This document shows positions 21,328 through 32,421 of a DNA stretch of 64,000 nt, one piece after another. The position numbers and the translations under genes are program-made. Origin of the DNA: Carpediemonas membranifera (lineage: Eukaryota > Fornicata); the NCBI GenBank assembly GCA_019828565.1, contig JAHDYR010000005.1, positions 1,364,001 through 1,428,000 on the forward strand, in the 5' to 3' direction. The notes below the pieces were generated by a model that was not told the DNA's origin, searched no databases, and saw only the letters and a program-made list of their open reading frames with translations. Position 1 is the stretch's first letter. Each line of letters starts with the position of its first letter.

Positions 21328-21395
21328 TTCTTCTTTACTCCAACTGTGCTCGCTTCCCATCATCATCGCCTGACTCCGTCACGTTGCCTTTCCGC
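21066..21395 (+). repeat. 330-bp duplicated segment, copy 2
   Basis: Matches 904-1233. Here it continues upstream into the longer version of the plus-strand gene, so this copy is closer to the original on that side; the copy at 904-1233 is the original on the other side, where it holds the end of the 421-aa gene. Confidence 0.8.
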
Positions 21396-21399
21396 AAAC

Positions 21400-21503
21400 G
21401 GGCGATGGTCTGATCAAGGTTCGGCAAGGGTCTTTGGGTCTCGTTGTTGACATGCGACGGCAAGCCCACTCTGAGGTCTCGCATGAGCCCCCGCACAGTA
21501 TCA
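21400..21503 (-). pseudogene. Fragment of the 243-aa gene family
   Basis: Reverse complement of this stretch is about 90% like 4733-4830 in the 243-aa gene (the CIVCGGSC region and what follows). It lies just downstream of the zinc-binding gene, which shares an N-terminal domain with that gene. Confidence 0.55.
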
Positions 21504-21543
21504 AATCTGCGGCATAAACTTACAATATGTCATTCATTGACCT

Positions 21544-22672
21544 TTATTGATTCGAATCACTGTTATCCTCGGCATCAGCTGTATCAAAATGCTTCATCAT
21601 GTCACGGAAGTGCGAGAGATCGAATACCTCCCCTTCCTGATGCAGTGACTTATAGCAAGAAATGCAGATAGGGCCTCTCTCAGAGGGACGACCCATAAGG
21701 TCGGGGCCAGACTCAAACTTATTAAAGGCGATGTGGTCCTTGCAGAAGTATGCATGGCAGTACATGCACATGAAAGAGTTGACACCGTTCGCGGAGATAT
21801 CAGTCTCACAGCCTCCCTTCATGCATATAGTCTGCTTCTCAGCGTTTGAACAGAGCTCACAGACGGTGAACGTCTTGTCATTGTTGTTCTTGTCCTTGCG
21901 AGTGACCGTCGAAAGCTATCATCCTCACAGATTCTGTGGACGAACCTGTGGCAGAAGTCGCACTCTAAGACAGTTTCGTCTGTTCTACCGTCAACGAAGA
22001 AGAGGCCACGTAAGTCTGCGCAGTAAGGGCAACACTTGCGGAGGCTGTTCTTCCACATCTTGGCAGTGGTGCCCATAAAGTATTCCGCGTCGGAAGCGCC
22101 TGGCTTCGTGTTCCTAAACTGCTCAGTCATGTGGTTCACGGCCTCAATCATCTCAGCGACGTTGGCACCGTTGACTGACGAAGCTTGCATTGCACGCGTG
22201 GAGTCAACGGACATAGTGGGCTGCTCAGCGGTCTGAACAGTGGGGTGGGGGTGGGGACGGCAGGATTGCGGCGCGGCTGGCACACCCGGAAGGCTCTTTG
22301 GGAGCTGTCGAGCTTGGAATTTCGCAAATGATCAGTTTCAGCGTCAGTGAGAGTTACAAGCTGGCTGAGTCCGGCTATCAATGCGGCACGCCCTGTATCT
22401 GTCGCGTGAATTCCTTGGTAGATGCCCTTCGTGTTAGGAGAGAGTTTGCGGCCAGCAAGGTTCTCGATAGCCTTGGGTACTGACCTCATGAAGTCCTGCT
22501 TACGCGGCATGCGCTCTAGAACAGTTTTTGGGAGGATTGCAAGGATTGCATCCGCGATGGAGCGACAATCGCATTTCGTGCTTCTCTCTTCCCAACGATA
22601 GCATGTTGCGATGATTGTGTGCACAATATCACGCACAGTATCTCTTGAAAGCCGCTCCTGGTCTTCTACCAT
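21544..22672 (-). pseudogene. Cys-rich zinc-binding protein, two frameshifts
   Basis: ATG 22672 (MVEDQERLSRDTVRDI). The N-terminal helical domain resembles the 243-aa gene of TIR-1. A frame change near the G-rich run at 22240-22260 leads into a Met/Gln-rich linker, then CCPYC...LECDFCHRFVHRIC; a second change near 21910 leads into TVCELCSNAEKQTICMKGGC, CMYCHAYFCKDH and CISC. The Cys/His pairs fit a PHD/B-box-type cross-brace, but spacing is irregular. Stop AATCAATAAAG. The breaks may be real decay or indel errors; if errors, this would be an intact regulator-like protein of about 370 aa. Confidence 0.5.
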
Positions 22673-22724
22673 ACTGCCCCACTTTTGTGGGGGTGTAAAA
22701 ACTGAGTGCAGTTTTAAGTTGGAA

Positions 22725-22940
22725 ATGGAATCCTACAGGTATAGAGACTATTACGAAGAGATAGGAACCGTTATAGCTGCAATTGATGCAATATTAGCAC
22801 ATCCAGAACTGTGGGCGGTAGCAGAGCGTGTTGGAATGGATAGATTAGCAAGAGCGAAGGACTTACTCAATATAGAGCAAGAAAGGGCCAAATGCGGGAT
22901 TCCGCCATCAAGTTCAGAAGAGTACAGTGATTCACAGTAA
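22725..22940 (+). CDS. hypothetical small protein, 71 aa
   Basis: ATG 22725 (MESYRYRDYYEEIG). Predicted mostly helical (IGTVIAAIDAILAHPELWAVAERVG, RLARAKDLLNIEQERA) with an acidic Ser-rich end. Divergent from the zinc-binding gene, 52 bp apart, with GTGCAGTTTTA 16 bp before the ATG. Stop CAGTAAACC fits the TAAA pattern. No family recognised. Confidence 0.45.
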   Translation: MESYRYRDYYEEIGTVIAAIDAILAHPELWAVAERVGMDRLARAKDLLNIEQERAKCGIPPSSSEEYSDSQ

Positions 22941-23469
22941 ACCGTAGCGATCTATTGAGTTATATTCAGTTCTGGCCATGTTCGGCTTTTCCGGAATGTC
23001 AAAATTTGACACGTCCATTTCTCAAATTGCTGATTGCCAACGCTAGACCAGACATGCCAGGCTGTAGTACACGTGCTATACTACAACGTGGTGGTTCTGG
23101 TTTGCCGTTGGCAATCAGCAATTTCGAGAACAGACAAACTTCTTTTGCGATTTTTGCAACTTCTGGAGCATATATCATTTGGTACAGACCCAGCCACGCA
23201 ATAAAAACGCATAGCGTGGCTTACCATGGTCGGAACTATCTTAGAAAAGTTTGCGGTAAATATTGAGTAAATATTTGATATAGATCTCGAGATTTAATGT
23301 CCCTTAGGTAGCCCTTGGATGCAAACATCCGCCCAGTAAATTTCGCTGTACAGCTCTAGCCCAATACAAAAATATGAGGGCTCGAAGTTTTGGCCTTCTC
23401 AGAAAAAGGTGGCAGTATACTGCTACTTTTCTTTGCTTGAGTAGCTGTATTACACCCCCTCCAGACAGC
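22941..23469. other. Spacer with a perfect 19-bp inverted repeat
   Basis: Arms at 23024-23042 and 23106-23124 (AAATTGCTGATTGCCAACG and its complement) enclose 63 bp that contain a second partial palindrome (GTAGTACACGTGCTATAC). It has a fold-back/MITE shape. The RNase H fragment of DIRS-2 begins just to the right. Confidence 0.6.
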
Positions 23470-24246
23470 ATGAGGGTCGAGTCCGACGCGTCATTCGAAG
23501 CAGCAGGGGCCAGCGTCTACAGACGAGGAGTCAGATTCACCTGGTCAAGAATGTGGTCCGAGAGCGAACGGCGCCTGTCGATCAACGCGCTCGAATCGTT
23601 AGCAGCGATGGACGCGGCCACAGGGGTGCTGAGCAACGACGGGCCGTCCGTGATACTACTGACAACAGACAACATGTCGGCCCGCAAGTGGATCGCGAAG
23701 TCGGGCACAAGGGCACCGAAGCCGGTCAGGGCCAGGGTCAGGGAATTCGCAGACTGGCTCGACGAGCGGGGACACAGGCTAATCGTCCGATACACTCCGG
23801 GACCTCTCAATTGGCAGGCCGACAGAGCTTCGAGACCGGTCAGCTTCGCGCTCGAACATGCCGTCCCGACAGCCATCCTCCTCGAGGCGACGCGGCGCTG
23901 GGGGAGCCTGGACTTAGACCTCACAGACAGACGGACGGAAGCGCTCACAACCAGGTGGGAAGGCCACCGTGTGCTGCTGTGCCCGGCTTACCGCATGCTC
24001 GGCGCGTACACTCAGAAGCTGGCACGACAAGCCAGGCGAGGAGAGTCCCGGGACCCAGCACTGCAGCTCAGCGGAGCGACGCTGATCACCGTGGACGTAG
24101 AGAACAACCATCAACGTACACTACGGAGGATATCGCAGAAGTCATTCACCATGAGGGTCAACAGAATGGACTGCCCCAGAGCCTGGCTCTCCCTTGCCGG
24201 CAACAGATCAAGAGTACAGGTGAAGGTTCACTGGATCGCGCTCTGA
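23470..24246 (+). pseudogene. DIRS-2 RNase H domain (5'-truncated pol)
   Basis: RVESDASFEAAGASVYRRG, ESLAAMDA, TTDNMSARKWIAKSGTRAPK and RYTPGPLNWQADRASRP form the RNase H of DIRS-type elements (acidic residues in ESDAS, ESLAA and TDN). It is clearly related to the RNase H of DIRS-1 at 59060-59640 but diverged. The reverse transcriptase that should precede it is missing. The frame ends at 24246, overlapping the start region of the recombinase gene. Confidence 0.8.
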
Positions 24247-24260
24247 GAGCCGCGGGGGTG

Positions 24261-25301
24261 ATGGTTACGAGGGCCCAAGCAGTGACCCAACCGACCAGGC
24301 GGAACAGAGGTCTCAAGCCGGACGCAACAGTCACACACAGAGTAGACAGTGCCCTTGAGCTCGTCAAGTTCTCTCAGAGCGTCCGCCGAGACATCGCCGT
24401 CGAAACCACAGGTTTCCTCTTGTACAAGCAGGGGACACGTGAGACACCTCTCCTCCCGGGCGAGCTCGACAGGCTATGGCAGATTATTAACATACATGGG
24501 GACCTACTATGGAACTATCTCCTCATAGAGGGGCAACACTGCGCCGGGGACAGAGTGTCGACTAAGTTCACGCGAATATGTAAGGGCCTCGCGGCGATCG
24601 GCCAGCCAAGACAGGAGAAACCGGAAGACGCAGACATTATCCGGGCCATTGCGAAGGCGGCCAGCCAGACAGACGGAGCGCTCGCAAGGGGACAGGGCAA
24701 GGCGATCCCCATCAGCTGGCAACACATCTCGGAGTGCCTAGAGTCATATGAAGAGTGCCAGAAGACCCCACATCTCACTCAGGCAATCGCGTTTGTCCTG
24801 ATCACCTACTCAACAGTGTCGCGCATGGGTGAGGTGCTCGCATTGCGCAAAGGCGACATCCTCCGAGACAGAGACAACATTCTGATCAGATTCCAGAGAA
24901 CAAAGACGAGGCAGAATATAATCAAGGCCCTCCCTAGGACGAAAGACCAGTACTGCCCGACGGCCTGGATCATTCGACATCTCGGCAATCTGCAAGGCCC
25001 GGCTGAGAGCCTCTGGAGGCGCACGCGAGCGGACGGGAAGGTGATGGAACTGACCAAAGAACCGCTGATGGAGGCCCAAGCGCGGAGATGGGAGATCCTT
25101 GAGGACATGAGAGAGATGCTCCACTTCGACATCTCTGGACACTCATTTCGGCGTGGAGCGGTGGTGGAGCTCGTGAGGAGGGGCACCCCGCTGACGATCA
25201 TCCAGGCACTAGGTACTTGGAAGTCGGTCGACTCAGTGCTGGTGTACTGTGAAGAAGCTATTCGTCTGTCGCCGCAGATGACGGGACTGACCATGGGCTA
25301 A
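24261..25301 (+). CDS. DIRS-2 tyrosine recombinase, 346 aa, apparently intact
   Basis: ATG 24261 (MVTRAQAVTQ). The catalytic set is visible in order: Arg in STVSRMGEVLAL (residue about 193), Lys in FQRTKTRQN, HSFRRG for HxxR, TWKS in place of the last His, and Tyr in VLVYCEE. DIRS-type elements use this enzyme in place of a DDE integrase to insert a circular DNA intermediate without target duplication. The stop is GGCTAAAG. The gene is followed by the split repeats at 25338-25647. Nothing in the frame is broken, although its element has lost its 5' part. Confidence 0.88.
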   Translation: MVTRAQAVTQPTRRNRGLKPDATVTHRVDSALELVKFSQSVRRDIAVETTGFLLYKQGTRETPLLPGELDRLWQIINIHGDLLWNYLLIEGQHCAGDRVSTKFTRICKGLAAIGQPRQEKPEDADIIRAIAKAASQTDGALARGQGKAIPISWQHISECLESYEECQKTPHLTQAIAFVLITYSTVSRMGEVLALRKGDILRDRDNILIRFQRTKTRQNIIKALPRTKDQYCPTAWIIRHLGNLQGPAESLWRRTRADGKVMELTKEPLMEAQARRWEILEDMREMLHFDISGHSFRRGAVVELVRRGTPLTIIQALGTWKSVDSVLVYCEEAIRLSPQMTGLTMG

Positions 25302-25337
25302 AGTGTGATTTGTTTTCGGTGGGCACGGAATGGGATG

Positions 25338-25388
25338 AAACATCCTGTTGCCATTTATGACGTAGCCCGTTGTGATCGTGCAGGGCAC
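25338..25388 (+). repeat. Split direct repeat of DIRS type, copy 1
   Basis: 51 bp, identical to 25597-25647. With the 208 bp between them this gives a B1-A2-B2 layout downstream of the recombinase, as in PAT-like DIRS elements. A matching A1 was not found. Confidence 0.65.
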
Positions 25389-25596
25389 GTGCAGGTACGG
25401 CGCGAAGCCAACCCTCTCGGACAAGCGTGGTCCGGGGCCAGTGACGGCAACCCCCTTGCTCTGGGCTGGGATTCCTGGGGTAAGCCGGCAGCGCTCAGGT
25501 GGGGTCCTGGAGCCTCACCCTGATCGTTTGGGTTTGGTCTCGAAATGTCCTGATTGGATCATTTCCAGAACCTCGAGAACGAGCCCGATGCCTAAT

Positions 25597-25647
25597 AAAC
25601 ATCCTGTTGCCATTTATGACGTAGCCCGTTGTGATCGTGCAGGGCAC
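25597..25647 (+). repeat. Split direct repeat of DIRS type, copy 2
   Basis: Identical to 25338-25388. DIRS-1 gag begins about 190 bp to the right, so this repeat may be the junction between the two DIRS elements. Confidence 0.65.
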
Positions 25648-26120
25648 GGCGGACCATGCGGATCCCCAGTCGCCCGTCCGCGGGGCGGAGCTTGGCGGCG
25701 GAGTGGCGGCCAGACTGAGCGCCCTCCGCCGAATGGCATCTCGCGTCGGAGCGCCACGTGCGCCCCGGGGCCCTTGGTGCTCGGTGTGCAGTTTATGGTC
25801 AGGCTTATCCTGCACCACAGATTGCGCGAAAAGCCGATGTCCGTCGAAGAACGTCTGGAAGCACTCGAAAAGAGCAACAAGGAGCAAGAAGAGGAAAATG
25901 CTACTCTCAGAGCCGAATTGGACTATCTTCGCGAAGCACGCGAAGAGCTCGATGATCCTCCGCACTCAGAAGTCATTTTGAAGGAGTTCAAGGCCTGGAA
26001 CCACTTCTCCACTGAAGTCAAACGGGAAATTATGGCTTTGGACGAAGAAGCTACGACTGGCGACGTCCTAGAGCTCGTTAAGTCCAAGATTGATTTCCGA
26101 CTCCGCTACCTCAAGACCCT

Positions 26121-26190
26121 TGTTGTGGTAACACACGACGGCGCTCGAGTCAGTGCAGTTTATGTAAAGAGAATTCCGTTTGCCGCCGCA
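26121..26190 (+). repeat. E0 5' LTR (70 bp)
   Basis: Identical by eye to 41357-41426. It contains GTGCAGTTTATG, a motif also found upstream of several other starts. Confidence 0.92.
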
Positions 26191-26228
26191 TAAGTAATTA
26201 CTTTGCTTAATGGTAAGCTTGAGCATCG

Positions 26229-27146
26229 ATTATTCATTCCCTAGCATCAAAGGATCTTACGCAAAAACGCGTTCGTGCCTTCAAGCGTGAAGTGAGAGTC
26301 TTTAAGACGCGCCATCCTGACTTCAAGATAGCTCTACTACTGTGCGATTCCCTTCAAAAGGAGATTGAGATTCATTACGGCCTCAAGAGAGCCGAAGATC
26401 TCTCCGAAGAACAAGTCTTCGACTTCCTCACGAAGGAGTCCATGCCGAAGAGCTTGAGCACCCTCAAAACTCAGCTTAAGCAGCTTCAGTGCTCCACTAC
26501 AGCGATCAGCAAACTCCCACTCACCACTTGCGTGCGCGAGTTCATCGCTGACTTCATGGAGCTTGCTGAGCTCGCCGAGACCGTCGCCCTCAATGACGAC
26601 GCGACTCGAGCCATGATCCCTCTTTACGGTCTTAAGTCCGCCGAAGAGGCTTTTTATCGACGAAGACGGTACCGCTAAGAAGCGTACGGTCCAACGTCAG
26701 TTCACGGTGGCAGAGGCCGCGCGCCTCCGCGCCGACAAGTTCGATAAGGTTGCAGGAGATCTTCCTTAAGCGAATCAAGCCTAAGGCACTCTTTGAGCGC
26801 CTTGATCTAGAGTCCAAGCTCTGCGAGGCCAAGACTCTTACCTCTCTGGTTGCGGTGGCACGTGCTGTTGCCAAGGCCGAGGAGGCTCACCCAACCCCCG
26901 ACCCGAGCGGCGGGGGCGAGCCTCCTAATAACAACATCAGTCTTAAGGGCAGCGCGCCACAGACCCAGAAATCAGAGACGCCCTCCACGGTGCTGCCTGG
27001 CAAGAGAAAGATGCGCCCTTGCCGGCACTGCGGACAGATGCATTACGACAATCTGTGTCCCACTCTCAGCGTCAACAAGCCAGAGTCCAATAAGCGTAGT
27101 GCCCCGCCGTTGAAGACGTACCCAAAGAGAACCGGCGACCACACCC
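26229..27146 (+). pseudogene. E0 gag, frameshifted
   Basis: Segments KREVRVFKTRHPDFKI to GLKSAEEA (to about 26650), then FIDEDGTAKKRTVQRQ and AEAARLRADKF, then IFLKRIKPKALFERL occupy different frames, with breaks at a T run near 26650 and near 26748. A zinc knuckle CRHCGQMHYDNLC follows near 27015-27055. Capsid-like helices precede a Pro-rich linker, as in gypsy Gag. Confidence 0.75.
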
Positions 27147-27606
27147 TTGCACCCTTCGGAAGCAATGGAGGCAGGAGACGAGGCGCTGACGACGAAGGCC
27201 ATTGTAAATGGCAGAGACTATATCATGGTCGTGGACACTGGGGCCACTCATCCGTTCATCCCCGAGAACACACTACGAGAGATGAAGGAGCACGACCCAG
27301 GCATCAAGACAATCCCATGTCCGACCTTTAGAGTAAGAGTCGCGGGAGGGGCCATCGTGACAGGAAAGACAGCCGAAGAGCTCACGATCACCTTACCAGA
27401 CATCGGACCGCGCGTCCTGATTGTCACGATCCGAATGCTTGTGATCCCAGGATCGGGACGCATGCTCCTCGGATGTAGCGCTCTCAGAGCCCTCGGGCTG
27501 CTCAGCGACGAAGGCCTACACATATATAAGCCGCAGACGCCCTCGCAGGCGACTGACGGCGACGACGATATCGCGCTCGACCACCCGTACCTCGCTTGTG
27601 CAGTGG

Positions 27607-27661
27607 TGTGCCGTGTTACGAATGAGTTTTATGCAACCAACTCCCGCAGTTTAGGGTCACA
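27607..27661 (-). repeat. E1 3' LTR (55 bp)
   Basis: Pairs with 32422-32476; a single G/T difference suggests a recent insertion. Confidence 0.92.
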
Positions 27662-27681
27662 CTTCCCCCCATGCGGACGCA

Positions 27682-30600
27682 TTAACGGCGCCCGGAACTG
27701 CGGAACTTCTTCTTGGCGGCGGCGAACGCGGCTTCATGCTCTGGATGAGCGACGAGGTAATCATCGAGAGCCGCTAGCTGGTCATAGTACCGGTTATAGG
27801 GTACATAGGAGTCTTCGTCGGGTGTGAGGCCTTCCCAACGGATGAGGAGCTCCAATGAGCCGTTCTTCTTCTTCTTGTGACCGACGATCTCCTTGACGGG
27901 CTGTTCGCCTTGCTCGAAAGCGGCGATCCGCTCGAGCTCGGTGTCGGATAAATCGGTCTCGAATCGGACCAGTCTGTCGGCGTGGACCGTGCTGACGCAT
28001 CTTGTGACGAGGTCACGGACGCGGTAGGTGTTCGGGTGTTCGCCCTTCCCCTCCATGCGGAAGGGTCCGCGCAGGGGGGTGTAGATCTTAGCCGGGGGCT
28101 TGCCCGGGTAGCGCAGGAGAACGTATTGTTCTCTCTCCCACGCATGAGTGTCTGCTGTGGCCTTGGCCTTGCGCGCCTCGTACGCGCGAATCTTGACGCG
28201 GGCGAGGGCTTGTAGAGCGGCTACGTCCTCCTGGAAGCGGACAATCTCACCTTCATCAACGCTCCCAGGGGTGCAGCTCTTCGTGGCGTTTGCCAGAGCG
28301 ATCGGGGCGACCCGTAGCGTCGATTCTTTGCCGAACAGCAGTTCGAAAGGGGAGCGACCGGTGGTGGCGTGGCGGGTAGAGTTGATGACGTGTTGAGCGA
28401 GCGGTAAATAGGCGGGCCAGTTGCCGTCCTCTGCGTCTAGGAGGATCGCTCTCATGCGAGACATGATCGTGCCGTTGAGTCGTTCAACGACCGGCCGGAT
28501 GGTAAGGGGTTGAGAACCTGTGCTGAAGACTGATGATGGCGTTACACTCGGCAATGAGGGCGTTACGGAATTGAGTGCCCTGGTCGGTTTGAATCTCCTT
28601 TGGGACTCCGAACGTGGACCACACATCCAGCATCGCTGCTGCAGCCTCTTCGGCCTTTGTAGTAGCGACCGGACGGAGGATCGTGAACTTGGAGAAGACA
28701 TCCACGATCGTGATGATGTAGGACATGCCGGCCTCTTCCGGAAGGGGGCCTATTGTGTCAAGCTGGACCGTCTCGAAGGGCTTGAGTCGCTGCGTGGAGT
28801 GCCACTTCGTCTTCTCGCGGGCAGGGGGTCTAACCTTCTGGCAGACGGCGCAACTTCTGAGGGTCTCCCGGACGTCCGATTTCATGTCGGGCCAAGACTG
28901 CCCGGCGTTGCGGAGATTTTCCATCGTCTGAGCGACGCTGACGTGGCCCTGTGCACCGGCGTGGGCCTGGTTGATGAGGTGACGGTGAGAACTGGAGACC
29001 TGTTCGATAGCGGCCTTGAGGTCGTCTCGGTCCTCTGGGACGCTGCTAGGACGGGACAGCGAGTCGGCGACGACGTTGTGGACGCCCTTGATGTGGGCGA
29101 TGGAGTAGGGGTATTCGGTCATTGTCAGGCGCCAGCGAGTAAGCTTTTTCGTGCCCTCCTCGTCCGTCTTTCTCAGGAGCCAAATAAGGTTCCGGTGATC
29201 GGTTCTGAGAGAGAACGGCTTAATCTTAAGGAGGGCTGAGAACTCCGGTCGAGTTACACAGTGGATGATCGCGTAAAGCTCCTGTTCGACGGTCGACCAC
29301 CTTTGCTGAGTCTCGTCCAAGGTCTTGGAATAAAAGGCGAGGGGAACCTTCTCAACTCCTTCGCCCTGCCAGAGGACCCCGCCGATCGCTACTGAGGAGG
29401 CATCGGTCTCCAAGGTCCAGGGCTTGTCTAAGTCTGGGAGGGCGAGCGCCGTGTGTTCGGTGACCAGATCTTTCATCTTTGCGAAAGCGGCGTCCTGCTC
29501 GGCGCCCCAGGCCACGGGGGACGACTTCCCCGGAGAGCCCTTAAGCAGCCAGTTGAGAGGTGCTGCGGCGTCGGCGAGATGGGGAATGTAATTCGACAAG
29601 TAGTTGAACTTGCCGAGGGACCGACGGAGTTCCGACGTGGTGGTCGGAGGAAAGAGGTCGCGGATGGCCTGGACTCGAGCGGGGGCAACGGATCTGCCCA
29701 TCTCGTTAACGATGAAGCCGCACACCTCAACCTCGGAGAGGCCGAGGGCACACTTGTCGGCCTTCAGTCTGACGTTGGCCGCCAGTAGATGATCGAAGAG
29801 ATCCGTGATGGCGCTCTTGAACTCTTCCTCCGTGTGCGAGTAAGTGAAGATATCGTCGACGTAGGCTTTGGAGCTCTTGCAGTCTTCCAACACCTCGTCC
29901 ATCGCTCTCTGGAACTTGGCCGGGGCATTCTTGAGCCCGAAGGGGGTACGAAGAAACTCGTAATGACCGCCTGGGATAGTGAAGGCGGTGAGTGAGACGC
30001 TGTCGGGGTCCATACGTTGCTGCCAGTAGCCGCTTCGGAGGTCGAGCGTGCCGAAGAGTGAGCAGCCGCTTGCCTCATGGACGAAGGAGCGGATATCTGG
30101 TGTCGGGTAGCGATCGTCTTCGGTGGCTTCATTCAGAACGTTATACGCGACGCAGAACCTGTCCTCACCGTTCTTCTTCTTCGCCATCACGTGTGGGGAT
30201 GAGTACGGCGAGTCACTTGGGCGGATGACTTTTTGTTGGAGCATCTTGTCGATTTCAGCGGCGGCGCTGGACGCTTGGGAACCCTTAAGGGGGCGTGGTC
30301 TTGCCTTCGGGAGCCTGTAGTCGCCAGGCTTCAGGGTGATCTTGTGTGGACGCAACTCGCTGCCGTCCTCTGGCAGCTCGCCGAAGAGCTCGCGGCGTTC
30401 GTATAGGAAGCCTTCGAGCCACTTAGTGAGGTCTGGATTGTCATCGTAAGGGATTCGGACCTTCTTCCACTCGTTATCAACATCAATCTCATCTGTGCAG
30501 GAGTCGAGATACGGGTGTGGAGGCAGATTGTCGTTGTCGGAGATGGTGGCGGATGACGGGATCAGCAGTCTGTCGTTCATGAGGTAGCCCAACCTTCTGA

Positions 30601-31360
30601 GGAGGTCGCGGCCGATCAGGACCTTTCGGCGTTTGGCGCGGATCACCATCAGCAATGCGGTGGCCTGCACGGTCTTGCCATCGATAGACGGGAGAGTGAT
30701 GTCGACCTTTGCGGCCTTACCGATGGAGATGACCTCGTCGCCGGCGCCGAAGAGCTCGACTGAGGTGTCGATGAGCTGGTAATTCGGGACCTTCGCTAGT
30801 GCGGGCTCCGAGATGACTGAGACGCAGGCTCCGATATCGAACTTCGTCTTGATTTGGACACCGTTGATCGTGGCCGGGACGTTGATGGGGTCGTTGTCGA
30901 TCTCAACAGCCCCCACCTCATAGACGTCACCTTCGTCCTCGGACTCGGCGTCATCTGAGGCGTTGTTGTCGACTTCATGGACGTCGCGCTGGCCGCGCGA
31001 GTTGCGAAGCTTTGAGGAGTCCCTCAGGAACATGTTGCCGGCCCGACGGTCGGACTGCGTACCGCTGGTCTGCTTCTGGTCGTTCTTCCGCGGCTGAGAG
31101 GAGCCGGAGGTGCCCTTGGACTGGTTGTCCTTCTGCCGTGCGAGGAACCTGCATGACTCTGTCGTATGGTTACTGTTCCACCCATGAGACTTGCACCACT
31201 TGTTGAAGTGCTGTGGGATGGCATACTTGTGCTTGTCTTTGAACTGGAGATAGGGATCGCTTGTATGGGGGCAGTACTGTCGGCTTTTTGCTTGCCAGGG
31301 GCGCGACGGCCACTGTCTTTCTGGTCGGCGGGTTGGGATGTTACCGCGAACGCCCGCCAC
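27682..31360 (-). pseudogene. E1 pol, one frameshift in integrase
   Basis: Overlaps gag by 336 nt in another frame, suggesting programmed frameshifting. Order: zinc motif CKSHGWNSNHTTESC, protease with KFDIGACVSVI (DIG in place of DTG), reverse transcriptase FGTLDLRSGYW and YVDDIFTYS, RNase H LETDASSVAIGG, integrase with HH...CAVC and acidic residues in QLDTIG and QTDQGTQ. The frame breaks near 28495, between YHPAG and VVERLNG, separating the last catalytic Glu. The second frame continues through GRSPFELLFG to a chromodomain-like end (LELLIRWEGLTPDEDSYVPY). Confidence 0.88.
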
Positions 31361-32382
31361 GGGACAATAACGCGTTCGTCGTGATCGACGTCGAGGTTCT
31401 CGAGGCGAGAAAGAAGATCGTCGATTGACTCGGCTGGGTCCTCGATGATGTCCTCGTAAAGAGCCTCGGCGTCCTTGCTATAGCCCTTGAGGAAGATCGA
31501 CCCCAGTAAGCGCTCGGTCGAGTTGTAGGTTAGTGCCTCGATGTCTGGGACGCATGGATCGTAAGCGTTGAGGATCCTACGTAGCTTGAAGACGGCGAGT
31601 CGGTGCTCGACGGCTGGGCCGAAGAATCTAAGGCCGGATGCCTTGTCGCGCACCATCTTCAGTCTCGATCCCATGTCGAGGGTCGGTAGGAGCGTATAAA
31701 CGATGTAGGGGATGATCGCCTTTGCCTCGGCGCGGAGGTAAGCGTAAACGTCGGGGAAATCAGCACGCTTTGGCCAGGCGGCCAGGTCGGGCTTCTCATC
31801 TATGGTGGGCTCCGGGACCTTGTCAGAGAAATCTGGGAGTGTCATGTCGGTCCCGTCAGGCACGGGGACAGTCGGGGTTGCGGCGCTGAAGAGGTCGGAC
31901 CATCTGTTGGCCGCGGGGTCCTTCATGTACGAGGTGATGAATGTCCTGGCCTTCTCAGTGGCCTCCGGGATTGCGCGTTGTATCTCTGCCGAGATTGACT
32001 CCTTTGTCAGGCTGGTGAGGGCCGGGTCCTTGAAGTTTGAAGAGACCCGCACACACTCTGCGTACTGCGCTCGCTTGCAGGCCGCCTCAAAGGCAGCAGC
32101 GAAACGCTTGGCGATTGCATCTGCGGTGGGATTGTGGGATATAGCTTGCGGAGCCTCGTCCGAACGGGCCTGAGCTCGGGCTTCGGCGTCAGACATAATG
32201 GAGGTCTGGAGGCTCTCAAGAGTGGGAAATTTCGCTGTCAGACGCCAATCACGCTTTAACTTCGCGACCGTGTCCGCTGTGAGCGTTTGGATGAAAGAAG
32301 TTGGGTTTCTCTCGTGGATAATTGCAGTGGTGTAATCCGCGAACGGCTCTCCCGGCACACTGGATTGCGCTTTCTGGATCAT
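31024..32382 (-). CDS. E1 gag, 452 aa
   Basis: ATG 32382 (MIQKAQSSVPGEPF), 40 bp inside the 5' LTR. The capsid-like region ends in TYNSTERLLGSIFLKGYSKDAEALYEDI, typical of gypsy gag. The zinc motif is encoded in the overlapping pol frame, so a full-length Gag with knuckle needs the frameshift. No internal stop. Confidence 0.82.
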   Translation of the reverse strand: MIQKAQSSVPGEPFADYTTAIIHERNPTSFIQTLTADTVAKLKRDWRLTAKFPTLESLQTSIMSDAEARAQARSDEAPQAISHNPTADAIAKRFAAAFEAACKRAQYAECVRVSSNFKDPALTSLTKESISAEIQRAIPEATEKARTFITSYMKDPAANRWSDLFSAATPTVPVPDGTDMTLPDFSDKVPEPTIDEKPDLAAWPKRADFPDVYAYLRAEAKAIIPYIVYTLLPTLDMGSRLKMVRDKASGLRFFGPAVEHRLAVFKLRRILNAYDPCVPDIEALTYNSTERLLGSIFLKGYSKDAEALYEDIIEDPAESIDDLLSRLENLDVDHDERVIVPWRAFAVTSQPADQKDSGRRAPGKQKADSTAPIQAIPISSSKTSTSMPSHSTSTSGASLMGGTVTIRQSHAGSSHGRRTTSPRAPPAPLSRGRTTRSRPAVRSPTVGPATCS

Positions 32383-32421
32383 TAGTCGTGAATTGCTTCA
32401 TTTCACCGGTAATATCGATAT

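Noticed and set aside
25372-25836. Upstream extension of the DIRS-1 gag frame to 25372
   Set aside because: It reads through the split direct repeats and low-quality coding sequence; the ATG at 25837 begins the coiled-coil that looks like real protein.
27682-32382. E1 as a continuation of E0 in the opposite strand (one inverted element)
   Set aside because: E1 has its own LTRs, purine tract and GTGG duplication, and E0 pol continues in phase on both sides.
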